Shown piece by piece: positions 44,756 through 53,999 of a stretch of 64,000 bases of DNA. The translations under genes and the position numbers were made by a program. The notes under the pieces are model-generated. The model saw only the letters and a list, made by a program, of their open reading frames with translations, was not told the origin of the DNA and did no database searches. Source of the DNA: Dryococelus australis (taxonomy: Eukaryota > Arthropoda > Insecta > Phasmatodea > Phasmatidae); the NCBI GenBank assembly GCA_029891345.1, contig CM057009.1:233855178-233919177 (forward strand), read 5' to 3'. Numbering within the stretch: the first letter of the stretch is position 1; each line of letters begins with the position of its first letter.

Positions 44756-45170
44756 CCACCACTTGATGTAGGCCTTTCCATTACACTGTTTCAGCACCTT
44801 TTCCACCAAATACACATCTGGATTTATGCTATGTTTCTTCATCAGGACCTTGAACTTTTCATTGTAGAATATCATGCCTTGGTTGGTTTGAAAACTGGCC
44901 GAGATGTGTCCTTTTAGCTCAACACATCTGCGTTGGCCTCGGTGACGTTACATGCATCTTCGACTTGACCGGCCAGGCCCAGGCGAATTTGGTATAGTCA
45001 TCGATGACTGTCAACATGTATTTGAAGCCTTTGTTGACTTGAGGATATGGTATCATCTCGACGAGGTTGGCTTGAAACAGATTGTTCATCCCACAAATCA
45101 TGACCTTGGGACGGCGGTAGTTGCGCCTGGCAGCCGCATGTAGTTCATTGGCGAAACCCAATCGATTCAT
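44690..45170 (-). pseudogene. int: Polinton integrase with chromodomain-like tail
   Basis: The minus-strand core segment (45170-44919) reads FANELHAAARRNYRRPK, then LFQANLVEMIPYPQVNKGFK and YMLTVIDDYTKFAWAWPVKS. This is the DDE integrase start typical of Polintons and retroviral-type integrases (Asp in QANLVEM-type and TVIDDYTKF positions). The C-terminal part (about 44850-44700) reads VYLVEKVLKQCNGKAYIKWW and then FPARYNSWVAEADI, a chromodomain-like fold with the aromatic KWW and NSWV positions. In living relatives it inserts the element, and the chromodomain may direct it to marked chromatin. The middle of the domain is not well preserved. The tail lies inside the inverted repeat. Fossil. 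Confidence 0.85.
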
Positions 45171-45955
45171 TGTATGTAGCCCACCTCCTTAAGGTCTTCT
45201 ATGATTGAAACTATATCGTTGATGTGGGAGTAATTTTCAACACTTTGCGAAGCAAGCAGTAGCTGCAGCCTATCGACCAGTTCCTTCAGATCATCCCAAA
45301 ACACGTAATAATTGTTCTTGCCATCGTTTTTCTCCTTCAGACATTCACCGCTTTTCAGTGCTAGGCTGCTGAAGAGGTCTACGAGAATGTCGATTTTATC
45401 GTGATCTTCATCCTTACATACACCTGTCTTGGGATCGTTGTCTTGGTAAAGTGCATGCATGAGTTTGAGTAAAGTCTTGTATTCCAGGGGATCGGAATCT
45501 GCAAACTCCCTGGGCTCCTTGTGAAATAACAGTTAGTATAGTCCGGGGGTTCCACGTACCGTGTAATTGCCAACTCGGATGCTCCTGCCTTATAGAAACT
45601 TGATTTCAGCAGCACCGAGGAACCATTTATCATTATGCCTGTATACACCATACATCATATCATTATTACGAGATGTGTACGATCTTAAGTACTGTCTAGC
45701 CAAAGCATTAGATTTCAGGGGTCTCTTATGTACTTTCTTCATGTGTGGCAAATCCGCATCCGATCCATCGTCCTAATATAACTGTACTTCATCATGCTTT
45801 CGCTTCTGCAAAGGCTTAGCGGTATTGTCGATTTCGGACTTTACAGCTATGGGTGCTCCATAGCTCTCCCTGAGTACATCGAGACGATAAGTAATGGGCA
45901 TAAAAATTTCTTCATTTATATGGTTGCATGAAATTTTGGCTCTCTTGACAAGCAA
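45167..45955 (-). pseudogene. Polinton uncharacterised protein(s) upstream of integrase
   Basis: Minus-strand frames here include AKISCNHINEEIFMPITYRL with YGAPIAVKSEIDN, then GIMINGSSVLLKSSFYKAGA and MHALYQDNDPKTGVCKDEDH followed by a Leu-rich helical segment (LVDRLQLLLASQS). Composition is protein-like and the strand matches the integrase and ATPase. Similar hypothetical proteins accompany insect Polintons in my recollection, with no settled function. Fossil, broken. Confidence 0.55.
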
Positions 45956-46011
45956 ATATTTTTAGCGGACAGACTGAACCACTCGATGTATTTCGCTGGC
46001 AATGTCCGCCA

Positions 46012-46530
46012 TCATACTGAATAAAAATCCTCACTGTCACTCTCTCTTATAGGTTTAGTCGTGACTCTCCACCAACATCTTTCGATCTTGCTCAGATGTT
46101 CGCTGTAATTTTGAATATCTGTTTTCGTGGTGAGGTGGGAAATCGAGGTATCAAATGTATGTGTCATATATCCTTCCAGGTTTTGCAAATGATCTTCATT
46201 TTGTGCAGATGCTACATTCAAGCTGTCATTAATTTGCCTTTGAACACTCGTCACGTGTCGTCCATGGCCACCATATCGTGGACGATCTCAGTCTTCACAT
46301 GATCCATCTTTGCTCTGGGCTCGGACAGGTAGTTTCGAAAGAATGCATGTTGTTCGGCCAACATTCTGCGCAGTTCCGAAATTTTTAAGGACGAAATGTT
46401 TAGTAGCAGTAACCCCAGATCGTTCGGGTTCACCAACGTTTCGAATTATTCTCTACCGGCATCACAAGTTCCAACATCTCCTGGTACGAGACAACCACAA
46501 TCACTGTCTTTATGATGGCGTATCTTGAGG
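46012..46530 (-). pseudogene. Polinton coiled-coil-like protein
   Basis: The minus-strand peptide is rich in Asn, Gln, Ser and charged residues with heptad-like spacing (for example INDSLNVASAQNEDHLQNLE and IQNYSEHLSKIERCW, and KISELRRMLAEQHAFFRNYL upstream). It looks like an elongated helical protein. The strand and spacing agree with a place between the ATPase and the 45-kb protein. Function unknown; a structural or scaffolding role is only a guess. Confidence 0.5.
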
Positions 46531-46561
46531 CTACTCTGCCCGAATTTTGATATACTGTAAC

Positions 46562-47151
46562 TCATTCTAGATCGCTGACAATGAACTGATCCAGCACAGG
46601 CCTGTATGTCCTATTATATAGGGGCCAGTCCTTAACGATAGTCAAAAATCCGTATTTGTGTTTCCAGCACAAAGCACACGTATGTTTGAAATCTGATAGC
46701 AACATGTCCGTATTTATATGATAGTCATAAACATGTCGCAAATTCGTGTTGTCCATGCGAAACAGCACCAACACGTTAGCATTATCGCGAAGCATCTGTT
46801 TGGGTATGCGCGAATAAGTCTGGACGAGGTACATGGAGTCCATGCATGCCGTCCTATGCTAAAGTACTCTTGAATACAAGTTTGTTTCTCGCACGCAATG
46901 TCGTCGAAGACAAATATCGAGTTTCGTAATGCTTCGTTCGGAGGTATGGCAGCTTTATTATTACTGCATGGGAAATAACCCATGCCTTCCATGACCTGCA
47001 GTACTCGTGCCAATCGTCGGTATTTCGATTGCTGGAGCAATTTTGAGTAAAGGTATAAGTTATCAAACCGAAGACTGTTCTCTTCGTCCAGCGGGGTCAA
47101 TAGGATGCATGTTTTCCCACAATTTGATGGTTCCGCGATGATACTCCTCAC
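46562..47151 (-). pseudogene. Polinton FtsK/HerA-type packaging ATPase
   Basis: The minus strand begins MRSIIAEPSNCGKTCILLTP. This contains a P-loop with GKT (Walker A, near residues 8-15). Further along comes RNSIFVFDDIACEKQ, a Walker B with two acids (near residues 86-92). Next are YFSIGRHA, MYLVQTYSRIPKQML, DNANVLVLFRMDN and NLRHVYDYHI, which match the C-terminal half of adenovirus IVa2/FtsK-like packaging ATPases of Polintons, where the motor pumps DNA into the capsid. The gene faces left and its start is about 375 bp from the divergent PLA2 gene. Fossil, few breaks. Confidence 0.88.
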
Positions 47152-47526
47152 TGTATTCTGAAATAGGCTTCCATGTCATGATTTGTGGGAGATATCATCA
47201 TCTTTGGTGTGAATGCATATGGGTAGAGTAACATCTTGCTTGAAAATACGCATATATATTACCTCTGCAATATTCTGGGTGTGGTGGCAGTGGCAGTGGC
47301 GGCAGCAACAGTGGTGGTGGTGGTGGTGGTGGTGGAGAATCAATGCTGCAAATTTTAGAATGTCTCTTTTAATTATCACACCGAGAAAACAGCTTCTGAC
47401 ACAATTAGCACTGAAATGTCATATTGGAATATGTGATACATCCGTACTGTTCCAAGTCTAGACTGATACTGAAACGAAAATGTATAAAAGGAGCATATTT
47501 ATTCTTTTCTCACTCAGTTCATCCCG
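47152..47526. promoter_or_regulatory. Divergent promoter region of the Polinton
   Basis: The gap between the leftward ATPase start and the rightward PLA2-like start. It includes a GGT/GGC-rich simple repeat at 47281-47336, whose His-rich minus-strand frame is a shadow. On the right side TATAAAAG (47483-47490) stands 33 bp before the A of TCAGTTC (A at 47516), a TATA plus arthropod initiator pair, 11 bp before the ATG at 47527. No TATA was found for the leftward gene. Confidence 0.6.
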
Positions 47527-48111
47527 ATGTCTCGTAGAGGTAATACTATAGCCGGAAGCGGGGTCGTCGATACGCTGATCAACAATCTACTGTTCGAGCT
47601 TCACATTCCCAAGTACAGGTTCTGCGGGACAGGAACCAAGCTAGCTAAATGTCTGCTATGCAATGAGACAGGCTTAAATGCCCTGGACGAGGCGTGCAAG
47701 CAGCACGACATCACCTATTCCCACCTCAAGGATCAACAAGCCAGACACCGGGCAGACAAAATACTTGCACGGAAGGTGGACGCAATAAGAAAATCATCAG
47801 ATGGTGGGCTCGGCGAAAAAATAGTGTGGGGTGTTTCCAACATGATGAATGCCAAAGCGAAGATGGGCATGGATGATAAGAGCAAAAGAAAGGCACGAAT
47901 AAAAAGAAAAGCAGTTACAAAAAGAGCAAAAGTCATCAAGTCTAAGAAAATATCTACCGGCGGATTTTTTTCCATTGCTTTTGCCTGCATTCACAGCCCT
48001 TGGAGCCACGAGCGGTATCGCCCGAGTTGTCAACACAGCATCAAACGAACAGAAGCAGTTGACCGAGGCACAAAGACACAATGCAAGTATGGAAGTTATC
48101 TCCATGGGTAA
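47527..48111 (+). CDS. Polinton phospholipase A2-like protein
   Basis: A long open frame (194 codons) starting MSRRGNTIAGSG. It carries a short viral-type PLA2 signature: a FCGTGTKLAKC calcium-loop-like stretch (residues 33-43) followed by LDEACKQHDITYSHLKD (about residues 53-69) with the Cys and the His-Asp pair of the active site. A helix with GLGEKIVWGVSNMMNAKAKM and a strongly basic region (KRKARIKRKAVTKRAKVIKS) follow. Parvovirus VP1 and adintovirus-type proteins use such a domain to breach the endosome membrane during entry. It is the first rightward gene after the divergent promoter, and the basic tail could bind DNA or act as a nuclear signal. The last 40 or so residues look unlike the family. 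Confidence 0.82.
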   Translation: MSRRGNTIAGSGVVDTLINNLLFELHIPKYRFCGTGTKLAKCLLCNETGLNALDEACKQHDITYSHLKDQQARHRADKILARKVDAIRKSSDGGLGEKIVWGVSNMMNAKAKMGMDDKSKRKARIKRKAVTKRAKVIKSKKISTGGFFSIAFACIHSPWSHERYRPSCQHSIKRTEAVDRGTKTQCKYGSYLHG

Positions 48112-48137
48112 AAAAATGGGCAAGGCCTCTACCTAAG

Positions 48138-48478
48138 GTGAAGCAGGAAGAAAAAATAATGAAATCTCTACCAAAACGAGCATTCACGAATGTGGATTTG
48201 GAACTGTTTGCACACAAATTGAAAAAACCAAGAGAGAAGAATGCACCATAATTAATCTGGATATAACAGTAGGATCCAGCATGCACTGGGTAGCCTACAT
48301 AAAAAAAGGGTAAACACAGACTATCATGATAGTTTTGGGAATTTGCATCCTCCACCCGAATTGCGCAAGTACCTGAAAAATTGCACTAACTTACAATTAT
48401 GAAACAGAGCAGCTTCCTAGCACGTGGAATTGCGGACATTCTTGCCATCACTTCCTGGTTCGCTCGTAAAAGTAATGT
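48138..48478 (+). pseudogene. Polinton adenain-like cysteine protease
   Basis: Plus-strand peptides in order are LPKRAFTNVDLELFAHKLKK, a segment with the HW catalytic-His position (GSSMHWVAYIKKG), and later a C-terminal ARGIADIL-type stretch. The spacing and HWVAYIKKG resemble the Ulp1/adenovirus protease family used by Polintons to mature capsid proteins. It lies between the PLA2-like gene and the minor capsid gene, the usual neighbourhood. It is clearly degraded and only parts are legible. Confidence 0.6.
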
Positions 48479-48479
48479 A

Positions 48480-48515
48480 TATAAAGGCTATACACTCCAA
48501 GGAAACCATCAGTCA
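48480..48515 (+). promoter_or_regulatory. TATA plus initiator of the minor capsid gene
   Basis: TATAAAGG begins at 48480, and ATCAGTC with A at 48511 lies 31 bp downstream, just before the ATG at 48515. Same layout as at 47483/47516 and 49208/49241. Confidence 0.6.
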
Positions 48516-49204
48516 TGTCGATAATGCTTACCTTGGCGGGTCGTAGCTCCGAGTTGTGTGCGGTACATTTTCTGCCACTCGACCTGGAGGAGAATAGAGC
48601 ATAGGCATTGTCGATTTTCAAACTCACAATGCGATACCGAACATTGATGAAAAAAACTGCATGCTGTACCTCGTAAAAAGTGGTAATGTTTTCCACGAAG
48701 TTTCGCTGCCCATTGGCTTTTATAAAATAAACGATATTGCCAGGTACATTGCTGATTTGCTGCCCCGACTCTGAATTCGAACTACATGGGAATCCCATAT
48801 TCTGAAGAGTGTTATCAGATGCAACGAAGATATCGACGTTACGAAACCGGATACCATCGGACCGATGCTGGCGTTTCAAGCCGCGCATCTACGAAGCTGA
48901 TAAAATACATGTGTCGTCGCAGGCTGGAAATATTTTGCCAATCAATGTGATAGGAATAAAATGCAATATGGCGAGCAGAACATACCTCAACGGCAGGCTG
49001 AGCAATATGCTGCACAAATTTTTATCTATGGTCCCTCCAGGTTATAAACTTGTAGTGGCACTGCAAAGCATAATTTACACTCCGTTCGTCGTGAAGAGAG
49101 CACACGAGGTGCTCGTGACGGTCGTCGACCAGCACGAAGATTTGGTGAACTTTCGAATTGAAGAAATCACCCTACACCTGCATATAAGATTTACACCGAC
49201 CTGA
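48515..49204 (+). pseudogene. Polinton minor capsid (penton-like) protein
   Basis: It starts MSIMLTLAGRSSELCAVHF. The C-terminal half has NILPINVIGIKCNMASRTYL, then SMVPPGYKLVVALQSIIY, VLVTVVDQHEDLVNFRIEEI and TLHLHIRF. This is the pattern of the Polinton minor capsid protein (VNVIxVECNIxxGSY, VPPGYKIVE, VVDQxGxLVNFRGEEITVRLH), a single jelly-roll protein that forms the vertex pentamers. The minus-strand frame 48448-48888 is its shadow. Fossil, with a few breaks in the middle. Confidence 0.8.
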
Positions 49205-49207
49205 AGC

Positions 49208-49241
49208 TATAAAAGAATGTGTCGTGCAAAACCTACCATCA
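49208..49241 (+). promoter_or_regulatory. TATA plus initiator of the major capsid gene
   Basis: TATAAAAG begins at 49208, and CATCAGTAC with A at 49241 lies 33 bp downstream. The initiator is inside the first unit of a 48-bp tandem repeat, and the ATG at 49217 would lie upstream of the predicted start site. Translation may therefore begin at a later codon. Confidence 0.55.
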
Positions 49242-50541
49242 GTACATCACAGGTCTCTAAGGAGTTAACACATGCAAAACCTAACACCAGTACATCACAG
49301 GTCTCCAAGGAGTTAACACTTGCTAGCGAGATTATCCTCTGCAATCTCGGCTACGAGGTCGATTGCCATGGAAGATATCCTAAACTACAAAGAGCCAACC
49401 TTTTCAAAGACAGCATAACAAGAGTGGAACTTCGTGCGTACCAGCCATTCCTGATCAGGCCGTACACACTACCATCGGAGGTTCGTATAGTAGTCCAACA
49501 ACAACAGTCCTTGCTTGTCTTTCCTGCGAATGAGGGGAACTCTGACGAAAGAAGATGGGCCCAATCCAGCATCGACGAACATAATTAGCAATGGAATTCT
49601 TCACCTGATCGCTCGCATCGCCTACTTTCTCAACAGTGCTGAGGTCGACCATTCCTGGGATGTGGGTATAACCTCAATGATCAAAAATTACCTTTCGCTC
49701 ATGTCGAATAAGCTGCCTGTAGCCAAGAAAGCAGGCTGGGAATTTGAAGATGGCTACAGTATTTCCATTTATGCCGAAGGATGTGTTCCGATCTTCATGC
49801 TATTGGGATTTGCCAAAATACTACAAATGAATTATATTCAATTCGAAGCAGGAGCTGGTGATAATGCTCACCCTTATGCACTTGGATACTGTAGTGGGTG
49901 CGGGAGAAAACCAGGAGGCAGTAAACCTGAACCTACAGTCTATCGAATGGATGCTGCCTCATGAGCAGTTGAGCACTGCAAAATGCCTACACATGTTGCA
50001 GAATGTGGAAGATGGTAAAAATATCGATGTGGCTTTCAGGTCCTGGAGTCTGGAGACATACCATGGAAGACCAGCAAGCCAGCACATTAACTGGATGGTG
50101 AAGACCAGCTTTGCTTCTGAGAAACCGAAGTACATCATTGTTGGGCTACAGACCGGAAGACAGCACAATGTAAGAGAGAGTCGTTCGAAGTTCGACACAT
50201 GTCAAATAGAAAATGTCAAAATATTTTTGGATAGTGAAAGATACCCGTAGATAGACATGAACACAAACTATGGAAATGGCCAGTGCCTGTTGGCATATCA
50301 GATGTACACTCAATTCCAAACTGCATATTTATGGATGGATATGTCCAAGAGTTCGGCCCCTCTCATGGTATTCGATTTGAGTAAACAGGACAATCTTATT
50401 ACCTCCAATGTGATCGACTGCAGGATCGAATTCACTACACATGGAAATATTCCTGCCAACTCGTACGCATTTTGCCTGATACTTCACGACCAGCTTGTAT
50501 CTTACAATTGCCGAGACAGAACCGTCAAAATACTGTCATGA
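49217..50541 (+). pseudogene. Polinton major capsid protein (double jelly roll)
   Basis: Plus-strand segments in order: ILCNLGYEVDCHGRYPKLQR, ISNGILHLIARIAYFLNSAE, KAGWEFEDGYSISIYAEGCV, a middle part with LQSIEWMLPHEQLSTAKCLH, INWMVKTSFASEKPKYIIVG with LQTGRQHNV, then MNTNYGNGQCLLAYQMYTQF and a C-terminal VIDCRIEFTTHGNIPANSYA and FCLILHDQLVSYN. The YQMYTQF, PKYIIVGLQTGR and ILHDQLV blocks are characteristic of insect Polinton major capsid proteins, the hexon-like shell subunit. Near the N-terminal end a 16-residue unit (KPxxSTSQVSKELTxA) is repeated twice. Fossil, with few breaks; large parts remain open. Confidence 0.88.
49226..49321 (+). repeat. 48-bp tandem duplication at the capsid gene start
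   Basis: Two units of 48 bp, each starting GCAAAACCTA and containing CAGTACATCACAGGTCTC and AAGGAGTTAACAC. They differ at only a few bases, so the duplication is recent relative to the element. Confidence 0.9.
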
Positions 50542-50544
50542 GTG

Positions 50545-52545
50545 CAGCTAACTGTTCGTACACCGTACAGTTTACTCATGTTCAAGTAATGGGGTTTCCC
50601 AATTGACGTGCAGCAAGCTGGACCATGGGGGAAATGAGGTATGGTGGATAGGAAATGTTACTTGCCAGGGTTAAAGGTGCCAGCCCACGGTGCGAGCACG
50701 AAGTTAGTTATACTTACTAGAGACTCCTCCTCTCGAGTCGTGATGGTCGACGACCGTTGGCCTGTACCATATCCACGTCTTGATGAAGGTTATCAATTGA
50801 AAGTACCTTTCCGCCAGCTGTAAACTAAACTCCAAATCGCCTTGTCTAGTCAATGATGTCGGTCCCCCTGGTATACCAGCTAACTCCAAAAGGGTTATTT
50901 TGGTTACCCAATGCCATTATTAAAAACATGCGGTGAATGTATAGTTACAAGAAAAGGTTAAGTAACCGATAAGTGGTTAATCATAATAAAACTTTGGCAT
51001 CTCACCAGTACATATTTGTTACAAGTTCTTCCCCATCATGGCACTGAAGTTTACATACAGCCATTTTAGCCAGGTGGGCTCTTATACAGATAAAATGGCC
51101 ATGGGGCCTATGAACTAAGATGCATAGTACACCTCAGCCATGTAAAAGATGAGCAGAGGGTTAGAGATAATGTTCTCCGGGTGAGCAATAAACAAGAGGT
51201 TCCGGTAAACTAACATTAATTAAGCAGAATTACATTATGATTATCAAACAAAGATGAAGTGCCTGGAGCACTGCGGCATGGTGGTACTCTCACGAGATCT
51301 AAAATGCTACTACTGTCTCTTTGACGCAGAGGCTGCTCACTGGCCGATGCCTCCGCCGAAACATAACATGACATAATTTTCCATAAACTGAAATAAAATG
51401 CATGAAACAAAATGGGCTCTTCAATGCCGATGAGATGTAAATATCAATAAACTCTTAACAACAAAAAGTAAAAGCACATATTAAAAAATATAAGAATAAA
51501 TACACACATTCGGCCAGATCGCATTGCTATGTCAACCTAACCTCAACATTGACATGTACAAATAAACAGTGATATCTTTATAGGGTCTGTCCTCTTTCAA
51601 GTTTATTACATCTATATGATTTGAGTTCGTGGCAAAACATGTGAGTTCATATTAATTAGCATAAAAACACTTCAAAAATACTTGTAAGATTTTCAGTGGC
51701 TATTTGCCATGTGGCCGTGTGCAATGGTCCACTTTAATGTGTCGTTTTGGAATGTGGTAGGAAACTCCAGTATTTAAATACTGCCAGTTCTGGTCGAGTT
51801 CACTTTAAAATATAAAACATTAAAAATGATTTGCAATGAACTAAAAATTACGTTAATAATTATCATAAATATTATAGAGACATCTACATGTCACAATAGC
51901 CTCGCCTGCGGCCATTCAATTAAGTGCACAAAATGGTGCCTCTAGCACACGAGCTGTAAACAACTTAATAATTATGTAAACACAGAATTGCACTCAAATA
52001 CACTAAAACAATAATAAAATATAAAGAGACCATTTGTCTCCTACTTATGTGGCATGGATAACATGGGAACATATAACACTGACATAACATAGGGCACTAC
52101 ATACACATTGAACCTCAAAATGTAAATACTAAAAGTAAACAAAAGCACGTGGCACTCGGCCCAATGTATGGACACTGACATTTGTACAACTAAGTACCTG
52201 GTTGCATGGTAACCTAACTTCACAAATTTTTTTGCACTCTGATGCATGATATGGAACACTGACACTTACATAGCACGAGAACATTTGGCACTTATACACT
52301 AACACTTCTGGCATTATAGAATGATGACGTACACATACAAAAATTAACACACACTGCACACCCCCTAACATCTGACATAACCATAATTACAACTTCTACA
52401 CACCATAGCACTTGACACATAACACACACATGGCACTGGTTCATCGACTCAGGTGCTACGCTGTGATGTTAAGTTGCACTCTTGATGTGTCTGCTGGCAC
52501 GACGTGGTGAATAGCCTAAGGCATAGGCACAGTCTACACCACTGC
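50545..52545. other. Polinton interior without long frames
   Basis: About 2 kb between the major capsid gene and the right inverted repeat. A polymerase B gene would be expected somewhere in a full Polinton, but no DTDS, SLYPS or other polymerase motif is seen on either strand. The sequence is AT-rich with a loose series of GGCACT/TGACAT-containing units at 52060-52440. It may be an internal replacement. Confidence 0.55.
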
Positions 52546-53543
52546 CTGCTACAATTCTTGGGTTGCTGAAGCGGTCATCGAGCAGTGAACATCGAATAAA
52601 ATTAATAAACCTGTATATTTTATTATGTGCACAATAAATTTTATGTAAAAAAAGATATGCTGTGTTTTATTTCAAAAAACCTTTCCTGCTTAATATATTT
52701 AAATTTAAAAAAAAAATAAGATTAAGTACTTTGCAAGAATGGACAATGCCGCCATTAGGTACAGGCCTATATCAGGAGGCATAATCAGGTTGAGCACAAA
52801 GGTGGGACACAAAATATAAAATAAATAACAATATAAAACATGGAGGACTGCACCTTGCAAGCTCGCTGCCTCCCAACATGGCACCATCTAGTAACATTCA
52901 TAAACAAATGGTATACGAAAAAACAAATATGGCCAACTCCAGTAACATATAAACAAAGATGGCTGCCTCCAGTAGCACGTAAAAAAATTACTAATGAGAA
53001 AAACAAAATGGCAGAATGAGTATATGTGAGGGGAATGGAGGCGAGGGCGTCAGTCGTCGGCTGGCTTCAAACAGCGTTGAGGGGGGAGACCTCCAGAAAT
53101 GTAAGTCTTACACTTAAAAATTTTTAAGGGAAATATTGAGGTAAAAAAGATAAATTTTGAGTGAAAAAAATGGGGAAATGGCCACCAGGGAAAGACTTTT
53201 TAATAAACAAAAATTTTAAACCATTTTTAATAAAATAATTTTAAGAGAAATTTCGAGGGGAAAAAAGGGAAATATGGCCGGTGGAGTTAAAGATTTTTTA
53301 ATTAAGAAAATTTTTAAATAAAATTTTATAAAAAATAAATTTTAAAACAAATTTTTTTAAAAATTTTTTAACAAATTTTTAATAATGTTTTTTTTTTTAT
53401 AAATTTTCAATACGATTTTAAATATTTTAAAGGATTTCGTAATTAATTTTTTTATAAGCATTTTAGAATTTTTCCACAATTTTTTTCAGTTTTGTGGTCA
53501 GAGGTCACCAGGCTCAAGGTCACCTGACAAAGACCAAGGTCAA
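52546..53543 (-). repeat. Polinton right terminal inverted repeat
   Basis: Reverse complement of 43745-44755. The inner end (52548-52612) repeats the last part of the integrase gene found at 44690-44753. The middle has the ATGGC/CCAT-rich tandem units, and the outer end has GGTCACC and AAGGTCAAGG units. Identity is about 75-80 percent by eye. Confidence 0.88.
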
Positions 53544-53611
53544 GGTTTTTTTTTAAAGAAAGCTCTTTAACTACTAAAACCACTAAAAGAGCTTTCTTTA
53601 AAAAAAAAACC
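53544..53611. repeat. Hairpin at the outer edge of the right Polinton repeat
   Basis: Arms 53544-53568 (GG, T9, AAAGAAAGCTCTTT) and 53586-53611 (AAAGAGCTTTCTTT, A10, CC) are reverse complements except for one extra A/T. The loop is 17 bases. It directly follows the AAGGTCAAGG tip. No equivalent is seen outside the left end. Confidence 0.93.
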
Positions 53612-53999
53612 TGGAATAAGATATGAAAATAATCAAAATGTGTAAAGACATACCTTATTTAAACATAACATGTACTTTGGTTCTGCAACTTCTCTGTAAA
53701 TTTAACATATATTCTACCTGCCCTAGAAATACGAAATCTTTCCCCAGGGCAGTATTCCAGAATCACTTATTTGAAATGGTATTGACCAAAACATACAGAA
53801 TTAAGAATATATTTTTCATATATTTTGTGTGTTGGATATGTGGGTGTATGAGAATCTAGTTGCTGATTCAAAATGCCTGACAATGTGACACATATTCCTA
53901 TGTTTATAGGTTATTCACATTAATGCGAGAGCTTTTGAAAGACATCTCTTTTGGAATAATAGTAAATAAATATATTTTATTTTAGCCTCTGATATTAAC
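53612..53999. other. AT-rich stretch without recognised genes
   Basis: About 390 bases containing a 78-codon frame with an aromatic, AT-driven composition. Nothing is recognised. Confidence 0.5.

Larger units (their letters stand above)
43745..53543. mobile_element. Polinton/adintovirus-like element, compact, polymerase not seen
   Basis: About 9.8 kb bounded by terminal inverted repeats of roughly 1 kb (43745-44755 and 52546-53543). Gene content is diagnostic. Integrase, two uncharacterised proteins and the packaging ATPase read leftwards. A phospholipase A2-like protein, a cysteine protease, and minor and major capsid proteins read rightwards. Usual Polintons are 15-20 kb and carry a protein-primed DNA polymerase B; none is visible here, and the place where it might be (50545-52545) has no long frame. 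The element is a fossil. It is broken in several genes (on the order of ten or more interruptions), yet several frames remain long, so it is probably of moderate age. A 6-bp target duplication could not be fixed because the outer tips are decayed. Confidence 0.88.

Noticed and set aside
47176-47461. His-rich and Trp-rich frames
   Set aside because: They are translations of a GGT-type simple repeat in the Polinton promoter region.
48448-48888. 146-codon minus-strand frame
   Set aside because: Antisense to the Polinton minor capsid gene.
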